From contig NZ_JAGHKP010000004.1 of assembly GCF_017742215.1 (NCBI RefSeq), positions 62,001 to 126,000 on the forward strand: DNA of 64,000 bases. The letters run 5' to 3'. The notes beneath the pieces are model-generated. The model ran no database searches, was not told the origin of the DNA, and saw only the letters and a program-made list of their open reading frames with translations. This DNA comes from Chitinophaga chungangae. GTDB taxonomy: Bacteria > Bacteroidota > Bacteroidia > Chitinophagales > Chitinophagaceae. Position numbers and translations under genes: made by a program. Below, piece after piece: positions 8,305-17,835 of this stretch. The stretch's first letter is position 1, and every line of letters starts with the position of its first letter.

Positions 8305-11300
8305 ATGAAAAAAATCGTTATGAAGAAAATCTATCACTTTTTGGTGCTGTGTTGCCTGCTCCCGCTGTTCGCGGCAGCCCAGCAGAAAACCATTACGGGA
8401 AAGGTTACCGATGAGCGGGACGGCGCAGACCTCCCCGGGGTAACCGTCTTCACCGTAGACGCAGCCGGCAAAAGAACAGGCGTAACCACCAACACCAAAG
8501 GCGAATATTCGCTGAATGTGCCCGCCGGAGCAACCACCATCACATTTACCTATGTGGGCATGACCACCGCCGTTGAACAGATCAATGGCAGAAGTACAAT
8601 AAACGTACGATTGACACCTGCAGATGAGCAGCTGTCTGGCGTGGTGGTGGTAGGTTACGGCACGAAGCGCAAAGAAACGCTCACCGGCGCCGTAAGCAAT
8701 ATCACCAACAAGGAGATCCAGACGGTGGCCAACATCAGCATCGCGCAAAAACTCCAGGGTAAAGTGGCCGGCCTGCAGATCAGGCAGCTCGGCGGCGAGC
8801 CCGGCACGTTCGACAACAGCATCAACATCAGGGGCTTCGGCACGCCGCTGTTCGTAATCGACGGTATCGTGCGGGACGGGGCCGGCGAATTCCAACGCCT
8901 CAATGCAGACGACATCGAAAGCATTTCCTTCCTGAAAGACGCCACCGCCGCGATCTACGGTCTGCGCGCAGCCAATGGCGTAGTGATCGTGACCACCAAA
9001 AAAGGCACTAAAGGAAAAACGTCTTTCAGCTACAACGGCATGGTCGGTTTCCAGAAACCGACGGACGTGCCGAGAATGGCGACCGCCAGCGAGTGGATGC
9101 AAATGCGGAACGATGCGGACGTATTGGGAGGAAAAGGCACGCCATTCCTCACCAAAGACGAGCTCCAGAAATGGATCGACGGCGCGCCGGGATATGGCAG
9201 CACCGACTGGTACAGCGAAACCATGAAAAAACAGGCCATGCAGCAACAGCATAACCTGTCTGCCACCGGCGGCAACGACAAGACCCAGTACTTCGTGAGC
9301 TTCGCTTATGCAAACGAAGAAGGTTTGCTCAAGACCAACGATATGGGCTACGACCGTTTTAACCTGCGCACCAACCTCACCACCGAGCTGCACAAGAACC
9401 TGAAGCTCGAAGTGCTGATCGGCGGACGCTGGGACAAAAGGGAAACGCCGGGCGAGAACTTCTTCAACATCTTCAAAGGCACCCGCGTAACGCTGCCTAC
9501 CGAAACGGTGTATGCCAACAACAATCCTTTATATCCCTTCAACGTAAGCCCTTCCACGCAGAACCCGGTAGTGCTGTCTGACAGGGATATCACCGGTTAC
9601 AACGAATCCGTTACGAAAAATATCCAATCCACCGTCGCGCTGAACTACACCGTGCCTTTCGTACAGGGTCTGAGCCTTCGCGGCGTGGCCGGTTACGATC
9701 TGAACGTGTATACCAATAAAGACGTGCAGAAACCTTACAAACTCTATAATTATGTGAACGGGGAATATGTGGCCGCTCCGCAACGCGTAGGCGCCGCAAC
9801 GATCTCCAACAACTACAGCAATGGCGCCCGCCTTACCATGCAGGGGCAGGTCAATTACCAGCGCCAGTTTGCAAACGTGCACAATGTGTCTGCCACGCTC
9901 GTTATGGAAACGCAACAATGGTGGGGGCGTGATGCCTGGCTAAGGAGGACCTACGATTTTTATACCATGGACCAGATCGACAGGGCCAGCAATGCCAAAA
10001 TGGAAAACTCCGGTAATGAGAACCGCACGGCTATGATCGGGTATCTTGGCCGGTTCAGTTACGATTATAAATCCAAATACCTGTTGGAGTTCGCATTCAG
10101 GGAAGACGGCAACTATGCTTATCATCCGTCTAACCGATGGGACTTCTACCCGGTGGTGTCCGCAGGCTGGAGAATATCCGAAGAACCTTTCATGAAAGAA
10201 CGCGTACCGGTGATCTCCAACCTGAAATTCGACGCCTCTTACGGTATTCTCGGTCAGGATGCGGCCGCGCCCTTCCAGTACATCGTCGGTTACAACCTCT
10301 CCGGCGGCGGACAATACGAGTTTGCCAACGGCGCCCTCACCACCGGCGCGGCTTCACCCAACATCGTGAACGAACAGCTGACCTGGACCCGTTCCAAAAC
10401 GCTGAACATCGGCATGGACCTGGGATTGTGGAAAAATAAACTGACGCTTGAAGCAGACGTTTACCGCCGCGATATGGAAGGTTTGCCCGCCTACCGCAAC
10501 CTGACGCTGCCCAATACCTTCGGCGCTTCCCTGCCGCAGGAAAACCTGAACTCCGCGCGGATCAAAGGGATTGAGCTAACCGTCGGCCACAACAACAACA
10601 TCGGCGATTTCCATTACGGCATTTCCGGCAACTTCAACTTCTTCCGCAGCATGAACCTGTACGTGGAAAGAAGCAAAGACCTGAACAGCTGGGAACGCTG
10701 GAGGAACGCGAACGATTACCGCAACAACGACTGGGTATGGTCTTTCATCGGCGACGGCCAGTTCCAGAATATGGACGAAGTATACACGCATGCGCTGCAG
10801 AACGGCGACCAGGGCAACCGCCGCGAACTGCCCGGCGACTACCGCATTCTGGATGCCAACAACGACGGTGTGATCAACGACCTGGATATGGTGGCGCAGA
10901 ACTTCGGCGCCAATGGCAACAACAACGACCTGAACCCCGCCGGCAAAGCGCCACGCATCAACTACGGCCTGAGCCTGAACGCATCCTGGAAAGGATTTGA
11001 CCTGAACATGCTGTTCCAGGGCGCCGCCATGTATACCGTGAGGTTCCAGGAAGTGTATGCGGAAGTGATGGCCTTCAGGGGCAATACGCCAGCTTATTTC
11101 TTCGACCGCTGGCATAAAGCCGACCCTTATGATCCAAACAGCGAATGGATCGCCGGCAAATGGCCCGCTTCCCGCTTCAACTTCGATGTGGGCAGGATGT
11201 ATACCGAAACCGATACCTGGAGGAAAGACGCTTCTTATCTCAGGCTGAAGAGCGCGGAACTGGGCTACACCATTGCGCCGGGATTGTACAACCGTTCCGG

Positions 11301-11463
11301 CATCAGCAAGATCCGCGTGTATGCGAACGGTTTTAATCTCTTTACCATTGCAGACAGCTTTGTGAAACCCTTCGACCCGGAAAGGCTGGAAGGCTTGTTC
11401 AACGCAGGTTTCAACTATCCGCTGATGCGCGCTTTCAACTTTGGTGTTAACGTTAATTTCTAA
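8305..11463 (+). CDS. SusC/RagA-family TonB-linked outer membrane protein
   Basis: The product of about 1,052 residues has a signal peptide (MKKIYHFLVLCCLLPLFAAAQ within the first 26 residues), an N-terminal carboxypeptidase-regulatory-like domain (ITGKVTDERDGADLPGVTV), a plug domain with the SusC signatures VVVGYGTKRKETLTGAV and SINIRG, and a large beta-barrel ending in an aromatic residue (FGVNVNF). It imports oligosaccharides across the outer membrane together with the SusD lipoprotein encoded 4 bases downstream. The starts at 8305 and 8320 are both possible; 8218 is unlikely. Cargo is probably the glycan cut by the two GH99/GH71-like enzymes of the same operon. Confidence 0.93.
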   Translation: MKKIVMKKIYHFLVLCCLLPLFAAAQQKTITGKVTDERDGADLPGVTVFTVDAAGKRTGVTTNTKGEYSLNVPAGATTITFTYVGMTTAVEQINGRSTINVRLTPADEQLSGVVVVGYGTKRKETLTGAVSNITNKEIQTVANISIAQKLQGKVAGLQIRQLGGEPGTFDNSINIRGFGTPLFVIDGIVRDGAGEFQRLNADDIESISFLKDATAAIYGLRAANGVVIVTTKKGTKGKTSFSYNGMVGFQKPTDVPRMATASEWMQMRNDADVLGGKGTPFLTKDELQKWIDGAPGYGSTDWYSETMKKQAMQQQHNLSATGGNDKTQYFVSFAYANEEGLLKTNDMGYDRFNLRTNLTTELHKNLKLEVLIGGRWDKRETPGENFFNIFKGTRVTLPTETVYANNNPLYPFNVSPSTQNPVVLSDRDITGYNESVTKNIQSTVALNYTVPFVQGLSLRGVAGYDLNVYTNKDVQKPYKLYNYVNGEYVAAPQRVGAATISNNYSNGARLTMQGQVNYQRQFANVHNVSATLVMETQQWWGRDAWLRRTYDFYTMDQIDRASNAKMENSGNENRTAMIGYLGRFSYDYKSKYLLEFAFREDGNYAYHPSNRWDFYPVVSAGWRISEEPFMKERVPVISNLKFDASYGILGQDAAAPFQYIVGYNLSGGGQYEFANGALTTGAASPNIVNEQLTWTRSKTLNIGMDLGLWKNKLTLEADVYRRDMEGLPAYRNLTLPNTFGASLPQENLNSARIKGIELTVGHNNNIGDFHYGISGNFNFFRSMNLYVERSKDLNSWERWRNANDYRNNDWVWSFIGDGQFQNMDEVYTHALQNGDQGNRRELPGDYRILDANNDGVINDLDMVAQNFGANGNNNDLNPAGKAPRINYGLSLNASWKGFDLNMLFQGAAMYTVRFQEVYAEVMAFRGNTPAYFFDRWHKADPYDPNSEWIAGKWPASRFNFDVGRMYTETDTWRKDASYLRLKSAELGYTIAPGLYNRSGISKIRVYANGFNLFTIADSFVKPFDPERLEGLFNAGFNYPLMRAFNFGVNVNF

Positions 11464-11467
11464 GAAA

Positions 11468-13345
11468 ATGAAAAAGTTATTCGTAATATTCTTAACAGGC
11501 ATGCTGTTCAGCTGCCAGGGTATCCTGGACATAAAGCCTACCGACAAGATCCCGGCGGAAGTGCTGTTCGGCGATCCGGAAGGCGTGAAGATCTACATGG
11601 CGAACCTGTATTACCAGCTGCCGATCGAAGACTTCGCCTATTTCAGGGCCGGATTTAACCAGAACGGAGGAGACCCCAACAACGGCGGCTTCAGCGCGGC
11701 CATGCTGACGGAAGAAGCCATGCACACCGAGTTCGGCGACTTCTTCGGCGACGGCGATTTTCAATGGTGGGACCAGGGTTATAAACTCATCAGGGACGTG
11801 AACCTGCTGATAGACGCGATCCCCGCGCTGGACATTCTGGAAGAGGAAAAAAGTGCGCTGACCGGCGAGAGCAATTTCATCAAAGCGTTTGCATATTTTG
11901 CGCTGGCCAAACGTTACGGCGGCGTACCGCTGATCAAGGCCACGCAGAAATACGAAGGCAGCGCCGAACCTTTGAAAGTGCCGCGCAGCACGGAAAAAGA
12001 AACCTGGGACTATGTGCTCGAACTGTGCGATGTGGCCGCTACCAACCTCGGAACGGCCAAAGGCCGCAGGGCGAACAAATACACCGCGCTGGCGCTCAAA
12101 TCCCGCGCCGCGCTGCACGCCGCTTCTCTCGCGAAATTCGGCTCCCGCGCCACGGTGAGCGGCGATGCCGTAACGCAGAAACTCGTAGGCCTTGAAGCAT
12201 CCGCCGCGGCAGGGTATTACGCAGCCTGCATCCAGGCGAGCCAGGCGATCATTACCGATGGCGCGTATTCCCTGTTCCGGCCCAATCCCGCCACCCCGGC
12301 GGAAGCTGCGGAAAACTACCGCCTGTTGTTCCAGAACCCGAACGACGCACCGGATGAAGTAATTCTCATCAAAGGATATAATCTTCCCGGCGCCAACCTC
12401 GGTCATAACTACGACATCTGGTACCAGCCCGCGCAGGTGGCCAACGGATGGCCCCACCCCGGGAGGATGAACCCCACGCTGGAAATGGTGGACCTGTATG
12501 AAAGTTATGCCGCGCCGGGCCAGAGCGCTCCCGTTGTAACTACTGTAGACGGCAATGTAACGGATTACGGCGGCTACGATCCTTCGAAAAACTACCTCCG
12601 GTTCGATACGCCGAACGAGATCTTCAAAGACAAAGACGCCCGCCTGTGGGGTACGGCCATTCTGCCCGGCACCACCTGGAAAGGCACCAATATCGTGATC
12701 CAGGCGGGATATGTAAAGCCCGACGGTCAGGCGGTGATCCGCATCAAAGACCAGATCACCGTAGGCGCCAATACCTACTACACTTATGGCGCGCCGAGCA
12801 CCACGATGTATTCAGGCTTTGACACTTACGGCGGAAACAACACCCGTACCGGTTTCTCTTTCAAAAAATTCATGAATCAAAACAGCCCGATCGTTCCCGG
12901 GTGGAACCAAAGCACGACGGACTGGGCGGAATTCAGGTACGCGGAAGTGCTGCTGAACTTTGCCGAAGCAGTTGTGGAAAGCGGCACCGGCGATGCAACC
13001 GCCGCCGCCAAAGCGCTGAACGACATCCGCCGCCGCGCGGGCCATACGGTGAACATCCCGCTCACGGCAGACAATGTGCAGCGTGAAAGAAGAGTGGAGC
13101 TGGCGTTCGAAAACAAACGGTTCTGGGACCTCATCCGCAGAAGGGAATATCATACCGTGTTCAACAACCGGGTGATGCACACCCTGCTGCCGCTGCAGGA
13201 CCTCCGCGCGCTGCCCGCCACCAAATACATTTTCGTACGGGTGCAGGTGCCGAATTCCAATCCGCGCACATTCGAGCTCAAAGCCTATTACCGCTCCATT
13301 CCCGGCATCGGCGCCAATGGCCTTGTACAGAACCCGCAGTATTAA
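11468..13345 (+). CDS. SusD/RagB-family glycan-binding lipoprotein
   Basis: About 625 residues. The lipobox is MLFSC, followed by the SusD opening GILDIKPTDKIPAE. The body is the TPR-rich SusD fold with typical C-terminal blocks EFRYAEVLLNFAEAV and RRVELAFENKRFWDLIRR. It sits at the outer membrane surface as the lid of the SusC channel and binds the incoming glycan. Translationally close to susC (4 bases). The start at 11468 is chosen because it puts the lipoprotein signal at the N-terminus; an upstream in-frame start at 11441 lies inside susC. Confidence 0.93.
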   Translation: MKKLFVIFLTGMLFSCQGILDIKPTDKIPAEVLFGDPEGVKIYMANLYYQLPIEDFAYFRAGFNQNGGDPNNGGFSAAMLTEEAMHTEFGDFFGDGDFQWWDQGYKLIRDVNLLIDAIPALDILEEEKSALTGESNFIKAFAYFALAKRYGGVPLIKATQKYEGSAEPLKVPRSTEKETWDYVLELCDVAATNLGTAKGRRANKYTALALKSRAALHAASLAKFGSRATVSGDAVTQKLVGLEASAAAGYYAACIQASQAIITDGAYSLFRPNPATPAEAAENYRLLFQNPNDAPDEVILIKGYNLPGANLGHNYDIWYQPAQVANGWPHPGRMNPTLEMVDLYESYAAPGQSAPVVTTVDGNVTDYGGYDPSKNYLRFDTPNEIFKDKDARLWGTAILPGTTWKGTNIVIQAGYVKPDGQAVIRIKDQITVGANTYYTYGAPSTTMYSGFDTYGGNNTRTGFSFKKFMNQNSPIVPGWNQSTTDWAEFRYAEVLLNFAEAVVESGTGDATAAAKALNDIRRRAGHTVNIPLTADNVQRERRVELAFENKRFWDLIRRREYHTVFNNRVMHTLLPLQDLRALPATKYIFVRVQVPNSNPRTFELKAYYRSIPGIGANGLVQNPQY

Positions 13346-13363
13346 GATTCAAAAAAGAACAGT

Positions 13364-14050
13364 ATGAAACGTTTACAATATTTATTCCTTCTTCTTGCAG
13401 CGATCCTTTTCGGCGCATGTGAAAAAGACAACTTCGACGGGCCTACCGCGGGCCTTTCCGGGAGACTGATCGACGCCGATACGAAAGAACTTCTTCAGCA
13501 GGACATCGTCCGCGGTTCCACCATCGAGATCGTGGAACATGGTTACGATCCCGTGCGCCCGCAATACCTCATCGTTAAAAACGACGGCACGTACGAAAAC
13601 AGCATGCTTTTCGAAAACATGTACACCGTTCGCCCCGTGCGCGGCAACTTCGTCACGCCCGAGCCGATCGACATCAGGATCTCCGGCAAAACCGTGCAGG
13701 ATTTCAACGTAACGCCTTACCTGCGCATCCAGGACCTGAATATCAGCAAACAGGGCAACCTGGTGGTGGCCACTTTCCGCCTGCAGCAGAACGTGATCGG
13801 CAACGTGCAGAAGATCGGCATTTACGTGGATAAAGACCCGCGCGTGGGCGAACCGATGCGCCTGGGCCAGAAAGAGCAAACGCTCAACGCCGCGGCGGAC
13901 CCTAACACCGTGTACCGCCTGGAATATAATCCCGATGAGTTCAAAGCGCAGATGCCGCTCGGAAAATCATATTATTTCCGCGTAGGCGCGCTGATGTCGC
14001 TCACCGAAGCCAAACCCAATTACGCACCGACCGTTAAACTGGATATCTGA
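13364..14050 (+). CDS. DUF3823-like lipoprotein of the SusCD locus
   Basis: A 228-residue lipoprotein (lipobox LFGAC). The opening CEKDNFDGPTAGLSGRLIDADT and a prealbumin-like N-terminal half, followed by a second beta domain, match the DUF3823 family that commonly follows susD in Bacteroidota. It is probably surface exposed and glycan binding, filling the position of SusE/SusF. It is 18 bases behind susD and 2 bases ahead of the first glycosidase gene, so is part of the same operon. Confidence 0.75.
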   Translation: MKRLQYLFLLLAAILFGACEKDNFDGPTAGLSGRLIDADTKELLQQDIVRGSTIEIVEHGYDPVRPQYLIVKNDGTYENSMLFENMYTVRPVRGNFVTPEPIDIRISGKTVQDFNVTPYLRIQDLNISKQGNLVVATFRLQQNVIGNVQKIGIYVDKDPRVGEPMRLGQKEQTLNAAADPNTVYRLEYNPDEFKAQMPLGKSYYFRVGALMSLTEAKPNYAPTVKLDI

Positions 14051-14052
14051 TC

Positions 14053-15390
14053 ATGAAAAAAGTTTGTTTGATCCTGGCGGCAGTAGTGCTGGCAGCGGGC
14101 ATCAGCTGCTCCAAAAAAAGCACCGGCGGCAACCCGCCGCCCACGCCCGATCCGCCTGAAGTGCCGGAAGCCGTCTACGACGAAACCGGTTGCCTGTACA
14201 CAAGCTACAAAGGCCTGGTGATGGCCGGTTACCAGGGATGGTTCGCCGCAGAAGGCGACGCTTCCGAAAGAGGCTGGTACCATTACCGCAACGGCAACTG
14301 CGGCGGGTTTATGCCCGGCTGCGCCGCGGTGGACTTCTGGCCGGACATGACGGAATACACGAAAAAATATCCTTCGCCCTTTTCTTTTGCCGATGGCGGC
14401 AACGCGCCGCTGTACAGTCCGTACGACGAAGAAACCGTCGATCTCCATTTCAAATGGATGAAAGATTACGGCATAGACGGCGTGTTCATGCAGCGTTTTG
14501 TAGTGGAGATCAAAAATGAGAACGCAAAAGGCAAACGTCATTTTAACAAAGTGCTCGAAAACGCGCTGAAAGCTGCTAAAAAATATTCCCGCGCCATCTG
14601 CGTGATGTACGACCTCAGCGGTTGTACATCCGCCGATGTGGCGTACCTGGAGCAGGACTGGGAAGAACTGCAGCGCACTTTCTCCCTCTTCGACAACAAA
14701 ACCAATCCCACCTACCTGCGGCACAACAAAAAACCGCTGGTCGTGATCTGGGGCGTTGGTTTTAACGACAACCGCAAATACACGATCGCAGACGCCGATC
14801 AGCTGGTGACCAGGCTGAAAGGCCCCAGCAAAAAAGTGTCCGTAATGCTCGGCGTGCCGTATTACTGGCGCACGATGCGCAACGACACGGAAAATTCCCC
14901 CGCGCTGCATGCCCTCATCAAAAAAAGCGACATCATTATGCCATGGGCCGTGGGCCGTTATGGAAACGACAACTACGCCAACGTAGCGGGCGCCGAGCTG
15001 GCGGGCGACATCCAATGGTGCAACAACAACAAGGTGGATTATGTGCCGCTGGCTTTCCCCGGCTTCAGCTGGGGCAACCTGCGCAACGATCCTTCGTTGT
15101 ACAATTCCATCCCGCGCATGAAAGGGGAATTCCTCTGGAAGCAGGTGGCCGGCGCGAAAATGTCCGGCGCCAAATCGCTTTACCTCGCCATGTTCGACGA
15201 GATAGACGAAGGCACCGCGCTGTTTAAATGCGCCCGTCAGAACGAAGTGCCGCTCAACGGCAATGGGGGAAGGCAGTTCGTCGGCATAGAAAACGATCTT
15301 CCCAGCGACCATTACCTCTGGCTCTCGGGCCAGGCCGCCAAATGGTTTCACGGCGAAAGCGGCTACAGCGCAACGCTTCCTGTCCGGTAA
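14053..15390 (+). CDS. GH99/GH71-like glycoside hydrolase, lipoprotein
   Basis: A 445-residue lipoprotein (lipobox GISC) with a Pro-rich linker (PPPTPDPPEVPE) and a single catalytic domain. Blocks such as LVMAGYQGWF, VDLHFKWMKDYGIDGVFMQRF, VVIWGVGF and YLAMFDEIDEGTALF are those of the GH71/GH99-like TIM-barrel group, which includes endo-alpha-mannanases and alpha-1,3-glucanases. The acidic pair in MFDEIDEG is the probable catalytic region. The lipid anchor suggests a cell-surface enzyme that makes the first cut before SusCD import. Substrate is not certain; an alpha-mannan or alpha-glucan is inferred from the family. Confidence 0.8.
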   Translation: MKKVCLILAAVVLAAGISCSKKSTGGNPPPTPDPPEVPEAVYDETGCLYTSYKGLVMAGYQGWFAAEGDASERGWYHYRNGNCGGFMPGCAAVDFWPDMTEYTKKYPSPFSFADGGNAPLYSPYDEETVDLHFKWMKDYGIDGVFMQRFVVEIKNENAKGKRHFNKVLENALKAAKKYSRAICVMYDLSGCTSADVAYLEQDWEELQRTFSLFDNKTNPTYLRHNKKPLVVIWGVGFNDNRKYTIADADQLVTRLKGPSKKVSVMLGVPYYWRTMRNDTENSPALHALIKKSDIIMPWAVGRYGNDNYANVAGAELAGDIQWCNNNKVDYVPLAFPGFSWGNLRNDPSLYNSIPRMKGEFLWKQVAGAKMSGAKSLYLAMFDEIDEGTALFKCARQNEVPLNGNGGRQFVGIENDLPSDHYLWLSGQAAKWFHGESGYSATLPVR

Positions 15391-15407
15391 GTTTTAAAAT
15401 CATCAGC

Positions 15408-16673
15408 ATGAAAAAAGGAATCATCGCATTATTGTTACTGATCAGCGTACAGGTTTCCGGACAGCGCAAACACAGTAAACAAACCAGCTATCCCGCTTAC
15501 AACGGCCTCATCATGGCCGGTTACCAGGGCTGGTTCAGGGCGGAAGGAGACGGCACCAACGCGCGGCGTTTCGCTTACGGCAACGAAGAACGAAGCGGCA
15601 TCGACTTGTGGCCGGACGTTTCCGAATACGCCAAAACCTACGCCACGCCCTGGAAACTGGCGAACGGGGAAAATGCAAGGTTCTTCAGTTCCTACGACAA
15701 AAGCACCGTAGACCTGCATTTCAAATGGATGGAAGAATACAACGTCGACGGCGTTTTTATGCAGCGTTTTTTCAGCAATGCGCGCGGCAGGGATTCCGTT
15801 TCGTCCGTGATCCTCAAAAACGCTTTCGCCGCCGCTTCCAGGCATAACCGCGCCATCGCGGTGATGTACGACCTTTCCGGCCTGCGTGCCAGCGGGGAAG
15901 ACTGTTCCGCCCTGATCGAAGACTGGAAATACCTGGTAGACCAGCTGAAAGTGACGGACCAGCCCGGCAAAAAAACGTACCTGCACCACAACGGCAAACC
16001 GGTAGTGGCTATCTGGGGCGTGGGTTTCCCGGACAGGCCGTACAATATCAGGAACATCGGGCTGGAAAGGCTGATCGATTTTCTGAAGAACGACCCCGTG
16101 TACGGCGGATGCGCCGTGATGCTGGGTGTGCCAACGGCCTGGCGTACGCTCAACGCAGACTGTCTTAACGATCCGTATCTGCATACGCTCATCCGTCAGT
16201 CGGATATTGTGCTGCCATGGGCCGTGCAGCGTTATTCGCCTTTGCTGCACAACGATATGGACCGGTTCCGGGACAATACGGTGGATGATATCAACTGGTG
16301 CAGGGAAAACAACGTGGCATACGTGCCCTGCGTATATCCCGGTTTCAGCTGGCATAACCTGAGCCGTTATGAATTCCCCGACGACGTGAAGCCCGTAGGC
16401 TCCATTCCCCGCCAGGGCGGCCGGTTCTACTGGCAGATGCTTTCCACCGCGCTCAACGCCGGCGCCAGCATGCTGTACGTAGCGATGTTCGACGAAGTGA
16501 ACGAAGCCACCGCTATCTTTAAAGGCAGCGACAATCCGCCGGTGAGCAAAGTGACTTCTTTTATCGACATGGACGGCAAGCCATCCGATCATTATCTCTG
16601 GCTTACGGGCCAGGCGGCTCGGATGTTGCGGCATGAAATTCCGTTGACGTTCAAAATGCCCGAAAGAAAATAA
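15408..16673 (+). CDS. GH99/GH71-like glycoside hydrolase, secreted paralogue
   Basis: About 421 residues, a tandem paralogue of the preceding enzyme: it repeats MAGYQGWF, STVDLHFKWMEEY, DGVFMQRF, AIWGVGF and VAMFDEVNEATAIF. It has a type I signal peptide (MKKGIIALLLLISVQVSGQ) instead of a lipobox and lacks the Pro-rich linker, so it is probably periplasmic and acts on fragments after import. The start at 15408 is chosen since it gives the signal peptide; a longer in-frame reading would overlap the upstream gene by about 160 bases. Last gene of the SusCD operon, 17 bases behind the first paralogue. Confidence 0.8.
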   Translation: MKKGIIALLLLISVQVSGQRKHSKQTSYPAYNGLIMAGYQGWFRAEGDGTNARRFAYGNEERSGIDLWPDVSEYAKTYATPWKLANGENARFFSSYDKSTVDLHFKWMEEYNVDGVFMQRFFSNARGRDSVSSVILKNAFAAASRHNRAIAVMYDLSGLRASGEDCSALIEDWKYLVDQLKVTDQPGKKTYLHHNGKPVVAIWGVGFPDRPYNIRNIGLERLIDFLKNDPVYGGCAVMLGVPTAWRTLNADCLNDPYLHTLIRQSDIVLPWAVQRYSPLLHNDMDRFRDNTVDDINWCRENNVAYVPCVYPGFSWHNLSRYEFPDDVKPVGSIPRQGGRFYWQMLSTALNAGASMLYVAMFDEVNEATAIFKGSDNPPVSKVTSFIDMDGKPSDHYLWLTGQAARMLRHEIPLTFKMPERK

Positions 16674-16723
16674 TAATTCCGGCGCGCCCCGGGCGGGGTG
16701 GCCTTGATCGTTTCATTACCCGC

Positions 16724-16760
16724 AAACAGGCCAGGAGCAAGAGGTTCCGGGCCTGTTTCT
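16724..16760 (+). terminator. Terminator of the SusCD operon
   Basis: AAACAGGCC (16724-16732) pairs perfectly with GGCCTGTTT (16750-16758) across a 17-base loop, with T-rich sequence at the 3' arm. Confidence 0.65.
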
Positions 16761-16807
16761 GTTTGTGGACGAATAGTGTAAATTAGCATGGTACAAACCT
16801 TTCGATT

Positions 16808-17152
16808 ATGGCAGCTAACGAAACCCTGCTTCTCCGTGTACGGGAAAATTTTGCCGCTACGCCGCATATGGTGGAGGAAAAGAAAATGTTCGGCGGCATC
16901 TGTTTTATGGTGAACGACAAAATGTGCGTCGGTGTAAAGTCCGACGGGCTGATGGTGCGTTTCGACCCGGAAGAAACGGATGCACTGGTGGAAATGGAAG
17001 GAACGGAGATCATGGTGATGGGCAGCCGCGAAATGAAAGGATACATGTATGTGGCGGAAGAAGTGTTGCGCACGAAAAAGCAGCTTGATTTCTGGCTGAA
17101 CAAAGCGCTGGCGTTTAACAAACACGCGAAATCATCGAAAAAGAAACAATGA
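16808..17152 (+). CDS. TfoX N-terminal domain protein
   Basis: A 114-residue single-domain protein of the TfoX/Sxy N-terminal family: EEKKMFGGICFMVNDKMCVGVKSDGLMVRF and a GYMYVAEE block match the family. In gamma-proteobacteria full-length TfoX controls competence; the short stand-alone version found in many other bacteria has no established role. The last residues are a Lys/Ser tail. Its stop codon overlaps the start of the next lipoprotein gene by 4 bases (ATGA), so the two are probably translated together. Confidence 0.8.
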   Translation: MAANETLLLRVRENFAATPHMVEEKKMFGGICFMVNDKMCVGVKSDGLMVRFDPEETDALVEMEGTEIMVMGSREMKGYMYVAEEVLRTKKQLDFWLNKALAFNKHAKSSKKKQ

Positions 17153-17805
17153 AACGTTTAATTATCCCTATGATCCTGTGCCTGGCGGCGTGCCAGCAAA
17201 CAAAAACCGCTTCCCCGAACGATTCCATACAAGCCCCGGTACCGGATTCGCTGATCTTTACGCCACCCGTAGCGCAGGCGGAGAATATATTTTCGGACAC
17301 CGTTTTTACGACCGGTGATTTTAACGGGGATGGAACTATCGATACTGCTTATTCAACGCTGTACGAACAGGCGGCAGGTGAGGACTGGCAGGCCCGATAC
17401 AGGGTCCGTTTTTTCTCCCGCGCCCTGCCCGACATGCCGGACATATTCGGGAGAACACGACTCGTAAACGAGGGCGACCTGGATGGCGACGGGCGCGATG
17501 AGCTTTCTACTTTCAATGAGCCTTTGCATGGATGCATTTATAACCTCAACGTTTGGTCGTTCATAAATGGTTCCTGGGAACCATTCGCCGGCCCCCTGCT
17601 GGTGCCCACATCCTGCGATGCCGTATCAGATAAAGACCTGGAGGCACGTATCTGGAAGGAGAATGATACGGTATTTATCTGGGAAATGGATTTGAACGAC
17701 GAAAATTCTGTGCTGATCAAAAAGCCGCTCGGCTTTACCAGCGACGGAAGGCTCCCCGGCATGGCGGCGCCCACGGCGCTTCGTGAAGCCCATTCACAGA
17801 AATAA
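17149..17805 (+). CDS. Lipoprotein with FG-GAP/VCBS-like calcium-binding repeats
   Basis: A 218-residue lipoprotein (lipobox LAAC). It contains two DxNGDG/DxDGDG loops, GDFNGDGTIDTAYS and GDLDGDGRDELS, typical of FG-GAP or VCBS-type repeats that bind Ca2+. There is no catalytic motif. Function unknown; probably exposed on the outer or inner membrane in the periplasm. Coupled to the TfoX-like gene by a 4-base overlap and followed after 30 bases by the WG-repeat gene. Confidence 0.6.
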   Translation: MKRLIIPMILCLAACQQTKTASPNDSIQAPVPDSLIFTPPVAQAENIFSDTVFTTGDFNGDGTIDTAYSTLYEQAAGEDWQARYRVRFFSRALPDMPDIFGRTRLVNEGDLDGDGRDELSTFNEPLHGCIYNLNVWSFINGSWEPFAGPLLVPTSCDAVSDKDLEARIWKENDTVFIWEMDLNDENSVLIKKPLGFTSDGRLPGMAAPTALREAHSQK

Positions 17806-17835
17806 GGTACAGTTTTTGTTCTTCCCGGCCTGTAA

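Noticed and set aside
14020-15351. A 443-codon open frame opposite the first GH99/GH71-like gene
   Set aside because: Shadow of the sense gene; no family-like motif, and the sense strand has a lipobox and conserved catalytic blocks.
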